Source: Centroberyx gerrardi (Eukaryota > Chordata > Actinopteri > Beryciformes > Berycidae). From it: a DNA stretch of 64,000 nt. The notes under the pieces were generated by a model. It had not been told where the DNA came from and did no database searches. It saw only the letters and a program-made list of their open reading frames with translations. This document shows, piece after piece, positions 25,337 to 35,261 of this stretch. Every line of letters starts with the position of its first letter. Position 1 is the first letter of the stretch. A program made the position numbers and the translations under genes. The DNA is taken from assembly GCF_048128805.1 (NCBI RefSeq), contig NC_136005.1, forward strand, positions 12,765,475-12,829,474, in the 5' to 3' direction.

Positions 25337-27476
25337 ACCATATACTCTGTGCTAAGCCTCCTGTGCTGTGACGTCCGCAATATAAGCTCAAAGTCAAACA
25401 ACAGATTGCATCCCTACGCTTGGTTATGCAGCGTTCTATTGTGTTTAAGGAAAACAGGGCCTCATCCGACCAGAACTGAACGTTTTGAAGAGCATTGAAA
25501 TTTCTCGTGAAAAAAATTATATTACACTGACATGCATCTCCTGTCTTTACGCGTCCGAATCACATTCATTTCTGAGCAAGACATTATTCCTGCGTACCTC
25601 CCAGCATAACCTCCTCACCTTTCCCACACAGGATCGGGAGGGATTGGGAGGAGGATTGTGTATGTTCGTGTACGTGTGTGAGTGTGTGTGTATGCGTGCG
25701 TGTTTGCACCCACATACATTTGTGTGTGTGTGTGTGTGTGTGAACAGCTATTGTCTGCCAGTGTTCCAGCAGGGGCTCCAAAGTGAATTATTCATGCAAG
25801 ATTTGAATACATGCAAATGGATCGCTCTCCTCTCTTGGCACAGATCCAGGTTACCTATGGCAACCGCGCCTTCAAGAAGCATCTTCTCACCCCTCCTCCT
25901 CCTCCTCCCCCTCCTCCTCCTCCTCTCAGGCACCCGCCCTCCGACCATGCTATCGCCCGCCCAGTGGTATTGTTTCGATTGTCGCAATACCAGGCTGGGT
26001 GGCTGCACACTGTAGGGTGGCAGGGTATCCCACAATTCACAGTCAAGGTCATGGGCAGAAAGGAGGAGAGATGGAGGGATGGAGGGATGGAAGGACAGCG
26101 GGAGGCAGAGGGCAGGATCCCTCCATCCAGCTGCTCCGTCATGAAGTTCGGGAGGCGACACTCGGCCGCTGGTACAGAGGATGAGGTGGTGGAAGGGGGT
26201 GAGGCGGCGCTGACAGACTGGGCACACAGTCACCTCCGCTTCAGATTCAGTCTCACTGCTCATGCGCAGTAACCAGTGCAGAGAGACAGGATGAGCAGAA
26301 ACAAAACCACTCTCCCTCCTGTAGCATGCTGTGTATCACTCAGATATCTTATTTGTTCAAATCAAATGTAGCAGATTTGAAACAGTGAACGACAGAGAAG
26401 GATTTCAATATCTGAAGGAAAAAATGATTTAAGTTTTAATGGCATTCATGTGTTTTCTGATTAAATGAATTTAAGATTTGGGTTTTTCAAGATCATCTCT
26501 TATTTCTGGGAATAATTCTGCTATCGACTGTGTTATTGAGCTCTTTTATCAATGGCTTTTAATTAGATATTATATAAATAACAACAAAAAAATATTTTTG
26601 AGCTAAGGTGTCTCATTTCAATTTTCTTTGTTACAATGTCCATATATAAATTTTTTTGTCTTCAGAACATCTGTGCATAAAACAAAGAATAAAAATGTAT
26701 AAAATATTTATACAATGTTGTGGTGTGTGATTAGTCTTTATACTGTTTTATAACTGATATTCACTGATATCACTGACATTCAATTAATATTTTTTGCAAA
26801 ATTTCGTTTAGCAAAACAAACACAGCTTTTGCAGCATTTAGAAAATAAGACAGAACTGCATACAGAATCCACAGAATCACAGAGACTTGGCACAGAGCAG
26901 TAAAAGTGTCACAGTGAGCAGAGTGAAGGTCAAGTTCAGGGCAGGAGGTGATCAGAGCCCTAACTAACCTCCATCATGCTCCTGGTGCTCAGAGAAGACC
27001 AGCAGCTGCTGACTGCTGCCACCTACTGGAACTACTGAGCGGGCTGGTCTCTCAAACCCAAGCAGTTCAGAAATGATTAATCAACTTGATATGTCATATA
27101 TTGCACTTATATTCTTATATATGACATATTGGATAGTGCCATCTATTTCTACTTAGATTATTTAAGAGTTTCAAATTTGGCAAATGGCCTGAGTTGAATA
27201 GATGCCAAACACAGAATTTAAATTGCTGTGATGTTGCAGCAACGTAATTAAACCAAAATCTGTACACAAAACAGAACAAAATGTGTCAAGCAGTGGTTGT
27301 ACAATTGTAGGGATAAATTGTCCTTTGGCCAGTAAATATCTATTGTAACTAATACAGCCTTCAAATTCAAATTTCTCTGAGGCCCCTAGTCAATGTCCCT
27401 GATGCTGAGACAGCCTGTCACACGGCTCCCTCAAGTGGACAAACGGACTCATTGCTCAGCGTAGTGATAAGACACC

Positions 27477-28760
27477 TTTATTATTGCAAGTGGTAATTTT
27501 TGCTTGAAACAACAGTAAACGTATAGATCTTTGGAAATATTGCATTTTAGAAATTTAGGTTAGCAATGAAAGTATGATTACTCATTATTTCACATAAAAC
27601 TCAGAGTTATAAAGGTGAGTGCTTTGGCATAACAGTATTTTTCAAGTGAACAGTGCCTCACTATCAAGCAAAGGCAATGAACATCACAGACAGAAGCTCC
27701 ACAACAAAGTGAGCACAGGAAGAAATATAAATGATATCTTAGATAATATGGACATATTTTAATATCTGAAATATGTATAGATTTATTTCTCATATAATTG
27801 ATTTGCCTCCACATGTTAGACATTATAAAACTTTACCATAATACTTAAGTGCTTTACAACGGACAGTGAAACTGTGCAGTCCTGCTGACATGATCCCTGA
27901 CCCACAACCATTCATTCCATCCATCTCCATTCATTCCACCTTGGCACCTAAATAAAACGGAGAATTAAAACATAAACCATTGCATAATTACTTCCTTAGT
28001 GACGGGTATCAGGTGACACGTCAAACGTTAATGCCAAAACTCAGTTTGATTCAGAATGACTGAGCGAGTTACACCCACAAAGCATTAACCCTACACGATC
28101 AGGCTGCTTGAAATAATCAAAAAGAAAGAAAGCTGCGATATATGATTCAAGTAAAAATAAAATTTCCATCAAAATCAAATAAAAACATATCAAAGCAATA
28201 AAACTCACTTAAAACACTGTTTTCTTCGCCGATACCGTTTAGTTGAAAGAAAGCTGAAGATAAAATTGTGCGTCCATTATTGTATTAACACAAATTAACA
28301 CAAAACTAAATTCTCCACATGCACTCATCATGAAGCAACCAGTGTCCTTATCCACGCATTTCCGCTGTCAATCGCTCTAATCGCCACCGTGACAGCACGA
28401 TGAGCTCAAGACAAAGCTGCGATAAATTCATTTAAAGACACTTATTTTGTCTTTGCACTCAGCTGACATTGTCTTCTAGGGACGACGAGTGTGGATCTTG
28501 TGCGTTTACCCAACCTTTCGATACTGTGCAGCTGTGTACAAGATAGATCCGCTATCCCAATGTCAACACACACACACACACACTCCCTTGAATCCCTGTG
28601 TGAGGTGAAAAGGAGAGTGCAGCAGGACAGTCCTGCAGAGTGGACAGACTGGTTATTATTGCCATACATTCAAAGTCTCTCTGTGACTGGCTTGACCGCC
28701 TCCCACATGGCAGTCTCATCCGTGATTTTTGTCGCCGTCGCTCCGTCCTCCGTTGCTGAT
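27477..28760 (-). other. slc25a42: Probable slc25a42 3' UTR region
   Basis: Non-coding sequence downstream of the TAA at 28763-28761 on the minus strand. Minus-strand AATAAA motifs occur at 27788-27783 and 27482-27477 (TTTATT on the plus strand), so the transcript may end near 27.46-27.77 kb. The true end cannot be fixed from sequence alone. Confidence 0.4.
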
Positions 28761-31700
28761 TTAGTGGGTGAAGCAGCCCATCTGGTGCAGTTTGTGCAGG
28801 AGGCTGTGTGTGAGGTCAAACGTGGTCAAGCTCACCCCCACGGCGATGGGCCCTTTCACCCAGTTCATGCTCAGGCCTTTGTACAGTCCGCGTACGACTC
28901 CCTCCTGCGTGACGATCTCTCGCATGGTGCCCAGAATTGTGCCGTAGGTCGAGCCGGTGACGCCGGCCGTCTGCATGCGCCGGCGGACCACGTCCAGCGG
29001 GTACGAAGCCGACTGTCCGATGAGGCCGGCGCACGCACCGAAGGCCAGGCGCTCGTGGGGGTATGGCTGGGACCTCTTTGTCTTTTCTGGAGAGAAGGAT
29101 GGAAACAATGTCAGAGAAAGAGTTGAACCTCTGAGTCAATAATAGTCAATAATAGGATCATTTACAGTATATACACTACCAGTCAAACGTTTGGACACAC
29201 CTGATTCCACTGTTTTTCATTACCATAAAGCCATTTTGATCTAAAGGTTTATGCTTAAATGCTTGAAATTTGTATGAATATGTATGAATTTCTTTCCAAA
29301 GCCTTTACCTTTCCATCAAGGCAAAGGGTGGCTACTTTAAAGAATCTAAAATATAATAGATAGTTTTGATTTGTTTAACACTTTGTTGGTCACTGCATAA
29401 TTCCATTTGTGTTATTTCATAGCTTTGATGTCTTTGCTATTATTCTAAAATGTGAAAAATAGTAAAAATAAAGAAAAATGCCAAACTTTTGACTGGTAGT
29501 GTACTATAACGGAAATTTACAGAGATACCATTTACATTTCAAGCGACTTCACAGATCATCACTGAATGCGGGCGTGTAGCTCAAGAACCATGATCAGTAC
29601 CTGCGTGTAGTTTCTTGAGGGTCTCGTAGGTGAAGAATGTGATGCCTGCGTATGGGATGACTCCCAGGATGGTGGGGGTGAAGCCTCTGTAAAGCGTCCT
29701 CACACCCTCTTCCTGGGAGATTCGCACAAAGGCGTGCATGATGTTGCTGTACCTGTGGGGGGAAAAGGGCCTCAGGTAAGATATTATGCACACTATATTT
29801 ATATTACATTATGTCATTTAGCAGACGCTTTTGTCCAAAGCAACTTACAATAAGTACATTTTGTGAACAGTATTTTTTTAAAATTTTTATTAAGAGTAGA
29901 AGGGGATATATACTGTATATCCCCTTGTATATCAAACTCATATGATGTGGCAAACTGTGCAGAATTTGTGACATTTAGTGTATTTAACTGCCATGCTCTA
30001 CGTTTGTCCCTTTTACTGTAATTGGAATAAAAACAATGGGACTAGAGAGTGGGGGATCCCTTGGCACTTAGCAGTGGGTGTTGTGGGAATGTAACAGTAG
30101 GTGGGTGCCTACATTTCTCTGGCAGTGACTGCCATCCTGGCTCGCATCATGTCCAGAGGGTAGGTGAGCATCACAGCGGTGGTGCCAGCCAGCGAGCCGG
30201 CCAGGAGGCGAGGGAGGGGAGGCAGAGCTCTGAAGCAAGAACACAGATTCAATTACATGTTAGCATGAGTGTCTGTAGGTCCATGATACTGTAGTATATA
30301 ACAGTACATACTATAATGTGATTAAAATATAGTTAATGTACACTACCAGTCAAAGGTTTGGACACACCTGATTGAAAGTACTATGTTTTTCATTATCTTA
30401 AAAGCCATTTTGATCTAAAGGCTTATGCTTAAATGCTTGAAATTAGTTTTTTCTTAAATAGTGAAGTTGATGCCTTTGTATGAATTTCTTTCCAAAGCCT
30501 TTGCCTTGCAAGGCAAAGGGTGGCTACTTTAAAGAATCTAAAATATAAGATCGTTTTGATTTGTTTACACTGTTTTGGTCACTGCATAATTCCATTTGTG
30601 TTATTTCCTAGTTTTGATGTCTTTACTATTATTCTAAAATGTAAAAAAAATAGTAAAAAAAAATAAAGAAAAATGTGTGTGTCCAAACTTTTGACTGGTA
30701 GTGTAAGTTTCTTAAAAAAATCAGTATCATATTGATTATTAGACAGCATGCTGATATTGAAATCATCTGCCCATGATGTATTATTTTGGTGATTTGGTAA
30801 TTATTTAGGTGATGTTTTAATCACCCATCACCAAACTAAACGAGTTAAAACAAGTAGCAGAGATCACCAACACATGCAGTAGCTGGTTAAACAATTGAGT
30901 CATTCCAGCTGTGTGTCTTCTACAGATGACTGTACAGAGCTGGTATGTAAATTATCACAACTACTGCATCTGCTGTGGTCCAAGGAGCCTCTACTCACTT
31001 TCCCTGGAGGCCGTAGTGGCTCCCCAGTAACCTTTTGTACTGCTCATGGGAGCAGAACTGGATGGCAGCGTAGGGGATGACCCGCACCATGGTGGCAGAG
31101 TTTCCCCTCCACAGACTGAGCAGCCCGTCCTTCATGTATGTGCAGTAGATGAGCCGGAAGGCCTCCTGAGGACAGCAAGTGCAGTGGTACATTTAGCTTT
31201 TTATTTACTAACGATCATAACACATTCAAGAGATTCCTGCTATATAGTCAAGTGTAAAATCAGATGTGTAAAGATTAGGAGACTGAGTAAGTTAATGAGT
31301 GACTGAGTGACTGAGTTAGTAAGTGGATGAGTGAGTGAGTAAATAAGTAAGTGAATGAGAGACTGACTGATTCAGAAATCAAATGCAATATTGCCACTGA
31401 TACTGACATTTTGCTGGCATCTTCAATAATACTACAGTAGAGATATACTAGATATGTTCTAGTCTACTTTGAAGCCCTTCAATTTTGCCCTGGCTGGATG
31501 CCTATGCTAAGTACTAAATCTGCTACATCTAGAACAGATTTATTATTGATGGGATAGAGACCTGAACTCACCTTGGCAGAGAATCTGTTTGAGGACACTG
31601 TGACAAATAAAGGGAGAAAGAGAAACTCAAGAGTTAAACAACATGTAGGCTAAACATCTACTAAGAGGATTAGCAGCTAGTTAAGCACTGTTACAACGGT

Positions 31701-31944
31701 CGGTGCAAACTCCAACTGTTACATGTATGATTTACTGTAATAACATCAACAACAGAATTCAATTCAAATTTACAGAAAGCCTCTAGATTCTGTGTTTGTA
31801 AATCATGTTTATGGAGTGTTGTGCTTGCCTTGGAAGATGATCTTGGTTCGATCCAGAGGAGCGATGACTGTTTTGGCCACGGCTCCAGCAAACGCACCAC
31901 ACAGCAGGGAGTCCAGCACCGTCCATCTCTGCCTGAAGTCCTGT

Positions 31945-31982
<38 letters not shown>

Positions 31983-32142
31983 TTGTGTTGCAAGATTTGT
32001 GAGGACATTTCATCAACTTCCATTTATTCCCAAACTGGTGCCACTAAAAAGCTAACAGTAACCCTTATAATAAAATGTCCCGAGTCAGGAGGATTTTAGT
32101 CATTTTTCTCTCTTTATGGGGATGTTTGATCCTCACAAGCAT

Positions 32143-32185
<43 letters not shown>

Positions 32186-33725
32186 ACATACGCTTATCAG
32201 CACTAGTGCTCCCATGTATATCCGTCAACAAAGTAGCTGACATAGCTCAGTAAAATCTGCATGTGTGGCTTAGAGCCAGAGTGACTCAACTGTTGTATGT
32301 CAGAATAACAAGAGATAAGATAACACCGAGCTGTACTTCCTTGTAGCATGTCTGTGTGTGTGTGGGTGTGTGTGTGTGTATTTGTGTACGTGTTCAGCTG
32401 GATGGGCAAGTTGGACCCAATAAACAGTCTCTCTAGCTGATAAGGAGTGTTTGGCATGAATAACAAACATGGTCTTTCGCAAGTATATTGTAATGCATAC
32501 AACAGGTTTTAGTCCTGACTGGTGTTTTTTTTGTTTGTTTTTCACAACTCAGTGACCTAGATGAAGGAAATAGGTTAGGAGTTTATTCATTTACATACAC
32601 AGTATAAAATTATTCATACACACAATCAATTTACCAATATGCGTAAAGCTACAGACTGAGGACAACTGCTGTTTTTCAGCAACACCTTGCTATATACTCA
32701 CACAGTTAAACACATAAATACCTGTGCGCTGCCCAAAACAACTACATTCTTCTATTCTGGGTAATTGTCCAATTGTCCAAGGGACCAGTTGAGGGTTGAG
32801 TGTTTTGCTCAGGGGAAGATTAGCAGTATTTATGGCAGAGAATGACATAGCAACGCTCATTTCTCTTAACTTCAACTGCCCACCAACTGACTTTTAGCTT
32901 TCTTTTTTACTCTGGCAACAGTATATATAATGGCTGATAAACTCACTATTTCAGTCATTTGAAAAGATGTTTATTCTAGAAAAACATTCTATGGTGCTAG
33001 AGTAAACCAGCTGCCGTGAGTCTCCTCAGTCAGTGCCACCTATAACTCTGTAAACTGAAGACAGGCTGAGCTGGCCGGCTGCTGCTGGCACCTTCCTGCT
33101 ATTTAGAGCAACGTTCTGGCAGAGGCATGTACTCAGAGCAAGCATGTACCAGCAAAGCTCCACGCTCAACAACAGCCCCATAATAGCCCTGAGAGCCCGA
33201 GAGCCATACAGTGTGGTTTAGTGTTGAACAATATCATGAAATCATACTGATATGGTAATGTTAAAGATTACAAGATCTTTTTAACGGCTTTTAAAATGAA
33301 TTTAAAAATGCAATTTAAAAAGAATTTAAAGGATTTTATTTTTTTATTTTTACAATGCATAACCTATAATAGTGGGAAATATAATGTGAATGACAAGTGT
33401 TTGACGGGTACACCACCCTATAGCCTGAAAATATATCAGGAAAATAGTGAATACAAAGTCCAATGGGAGATTTACCCACAATGTACCACATTAGAACTAC
33501 TGCAGGTGTTTCAAACAGCATCAAACATGACTTGTAACAACTTGAATAAAACAAACACACTGCATACCACGCTTTATCTGTCAAAATAACTGTAACAAAC
33601 GTCTATGGAGAAAGGGTCAGGAGAGGCACAGTACTCACTTCTGGCTGGCTGGAGGGGGGCAGAGACAGCACCGTGTCCTGGGCCACTGGCAGGGCGCTCT
33701 GGTGGTCGTGCACACGGTGGGCCAT
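28761..33725 (-). CDS. slc25a42: Mitochondrial coenzyme A carrier SLC25A42, complete
   Basis: The family exchanges CoA and dephospho-CoA for adenine nucleotides across the inner mitochondrial membrane. Seven coding exons join to 987 bases (328 residues): 33725-33639, 31940-31829, 31597-31572, 31165-30999, 30229-30113, 29752-29601, 29086-28761, all phases consistent. The three carrier signatures are visible: PLDRTK (57-62), PLDMMR (155-160) and PLDVVR (250-255). Long stretches match the human protein, such as [20 protein letters not shown] and [18 protein letters not shown]. The start is the only ATG in the first coding exon, and the N-terminus has the variable length usual for the family. The C-terminus, [10 protein letters not shown], is a few residues longer than human. 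Exon 2 is odd: its donor is GC (AAG|GCAAGC) and its acceptor is preceded by (TG)16. The other donors are GT. It is divergent from mau2. Confidence 0.97.
29174..29501. mobile_element. Tc1/mariner-derived non-autonomous element, copy 1
   Basis: It begins CACTACCAGTCAAACGTTTG and ends in the inverted match CTTTTGACTGGTAGTG, flanked by TA on both sides (29172-29173 and 29502-29503), the Tc1/mariner target duplication. The inside resembles the non-coding end of fish Tc1 elements and has no transposase. It lies in slc25a42 intron 6, in the same orientation as the copy at 30341. Confidence 0.85.
29812..29861. repeat. SINE/LINE-tail-like fragment
   Basis: TCATTTAGCAGACGCTTTTG then TCCAAAGCAACTTACAATAAG is close to a consensus seen at thousands of sites in fish genomes. 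No complete SINE head or pol III boxes were seen beside it. It lies in slc25a42 intron 5. Confidence 0.6.
29900..29926. repeat. 11-bp perfect hairpin
   Basis: AAGGGGATATA and TATATCCCCTT pair perfectly around a TACTG loop. It lies just after the SINE-tail fragment in slc25a42 intron 5. Confidence 0.8.
30341..30703. mobile_element. Tc1/mariner-derived non-autonomous element, copy 2
   Basis: Same ends as the element at 29174 (CACTACCAGTCAAAGG ... CTTTTGACTGGTAGTG), TA on both sides (30339-30340 and 30704-30705). The interior closely matches copy 1, with an extra segment near 30450-30480. It lies in slc25a42 intron 4 and, with copy 1, brackets exon 5. Confidence 0.85.
31270..31370. repeat. Degenerate GAGT/AAGT tetranucleotide repeat
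   Basis: Imperfect tandem GAGT, AAGT and GACT units across about 100 bases in slc25a42 intron 3. Confidence 0.8.
31948..31979. repeat. (CA)16 microsatellite at a splice acceptor
   Basis: On the slc25a42 strand it reads (TG)16 and ends seven bases before exon 2 (TG...TGAAAACAG|GACTTC). It therefore takes the place of the normal polypyrimidine tract. Confidence 0.95.
32148..32181. repeat. (CA)17 microsatellite
   Basis: In slc25a42 intron 1. A GT-rich array of opposite sense lies at 32351-32380, about 170 bases away. Confidence 0.9.
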
Positions 33726-33801
33726 GTGTGCCCTTGACGGATAATCAGGCTTTCAGACAGTCAGTCACTCACTCATTCAGCTCAACACAGACAGGGAACC
33801 T
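33726..33801 (-). other. slc25a42: slc25a42 5' UTR part of the first coding exon
   Basis: On the minus strand CTTCTGCAG ends at 33802 and is followed by 76 untranslated bases before the ATG at 33725. A non-coding exon must therefore lie further upstream. Confidence 0.65.
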
Positions 33802-34308
33802 CTGCAGAAGACAACAGAATGCAATAAATAAAAAAAAGGAGAAGAAGTGGAGACAATTATAGAGACATGATTTCACAACAGCACGCCATGTCGCACTGCC
33901 ATAATACACAAGCAGCCTGCACTGTAAACATGAGTATCACATTACAATATAGGAAGATACAGTATCGGAAGCCTTACTGTGCAGTTCAGAGTTATTTTCC
34001 CCTAAAGCACCAAATACTTTGTCTAATTATACTCAAATTGTCCCACTTGTCAATGAACTAAAACAGATGTGGACGATAACTTAACGGCCACACCTCAAAG
34101 AAATCAACTGCGCACCATATAGTTAAAATCAGAATAATCAAACAGGCCTGTGGCAAGTATTGCTACTAAATCAAGATGATTTCTTCCTTAACAGACTGTC
34201 ATTTGTTACCTTGCTCCGTGTTTAAAAAGGACAGAAATCCGTGTTTGAAAAATCCTCTTGGTATTTATTTGTCCAACCCAGATTCTTGCACACTTCTTGT
34301 TTGCTCAC

Positions 34309-34410
34309 TGGAAGCTGGTCAATCGCTCTTGTCTTGCAACACGCTGTGTTGTGTCTGCACGTCTTTCACGCTGTTGACGTTTCTGTGAAGGTGATTGGAA
34401 ACGGCAGGTG
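34309..34410 (-). other. slc25a42: Probable slc25a42 non-coding first exon
   Basis: A minus-strand donor CCA|GTGAGC has its first intron base at 34308. The upper limit is estimated as about 30 bases from the AT-rich box at 34438-34447. Splicing from here would join the acceptor at 33802. Confidence 0.4.
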
Positions 34411-35261
34411 TCAACGCCGCTGCAGGAGAAGGTTGCCTATTTTTAGAGGCGTCTGCGAGGAATTTCTTCTCGGAGTTGCTGGTTGGTTTTGCGCACAAGA
34501 TTATTTGGGCTTTTCAAAGGCTTATCAGATCGAGGGCAACCTATGCTTGTATTTTGGACTACAATACCCATGAACGAATCCCGTTGCTATGATAAAATCT
34601 CGCGAGGGTTGCTACAACATTGGGTTGCCAGTTTGGGGCATACTGACCAAATCAGCCGTTATTTATTTGCAGTGATTAAATGCCTTTTTCATTTAGACTG
34701 CTCATTTCGTGTTCCAGTGCGATTTCCCTCATATTCACTGAGCAACTAGCCTTCTACAATGGGGATGAAAGTAAAATGTTTGAGTTGGAGGAGCTCAACT
34801 GTTAATTTCTGACAGTTCTGTCTAACTTGGGTTCAGGAGCCCTGCCAGTGCAGTTGTATATGTGTGTGTGGTGGGGGGTTAATTTGACAAGAACATAATA
34901 TGGGCTTATCCTGGTTTCAGGAATCATTATTATATATACAAGCAAAGACCCACAAAAGTTTCTGAATTTATAATTACGGAGTATTTGCTCTGGATGCACT
35001 TCTTCTGTAAACTAATTTCAACTGGTACAAAGGCCCGTATCAAACAAATTATTAATTCTAAGTCCTATCCATGATAATTCCACATTTGCTTGAAGATGAT
35101 TACAAGTGAATACTCCTCACTGGGGAAAATGAAAAATAAGAGTGAGTATCAGACACGGTTGGGGCTTCTGGAGACCTTTGTCGAGGGTTCTACGCGACCT
35201 AACCTGGCAACCCTGGAATCTCGCCATAGCGCTGAAAAACTTGTTGTTGTTGTCGGGGAAA
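34411..35261. promoter_or_regulatory. Divergent intergenic promoter region, slc25a42 / mau2
   Basis: About 850 bases separate the inferred slc25a42 start from the mau2 ATG, with the two genes transcribed away from each other. There is no exon evidence inside. GC content and CpG rise towards mau2 exon 1. The mau2 5' UTR must lie in the right part, but its cap site is not visible. Confidence 0.5.
34438..34447 (-). promoter_or_regulatory. slc25a42: MEF2-type / TATA-like box, slc25a42 promoter
   Basis: The minus strand reads CTAAAAATAG, a perfect match to the MEF2 consensus YTAWWWWTAR. It could serve as a TATA-like element for a start near 34410, or as a true MEF2 site. Which role applies is inference. 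Confidence 0.4.

Larger units (their letters stand above)
18878..27476. other. Non-coding stretch between the candidate locus and slc25a42
   Basis: I see no exon of a known protein. An AATAAA at 19277-19282 could end a plus-strand transcript. From about 20.7 to 22.9 kb and 26.3 to 27.4 kb the DNA is AT-rich and featureless apart from scattered repeats. The 24.5-25.8 kb part carries four GT arrays. A purine/pyrimidine (CCT)n run lies at about 25890-25925. Confidence 0.55.

Noticed and set aside
28491..29126. Plus-strand open frame of 211 codons
   Set aside because: It is the antisense of the last slc25a42 coding exon, whose minus-strand translation is a clear carrier repeat.
33296..33589. 97-codon frame in slc25a42 intron 1
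   Set aside because: AT-rich, no homology recognised, no splice sites of good quality; likely chance.
35142..35261. In-frame 40-residue upstream extension of mau2
   Set aside because: It would need a GTG start. The first in-frame ATG is 35262, in a good context, and the extension does not resemble MAU2.
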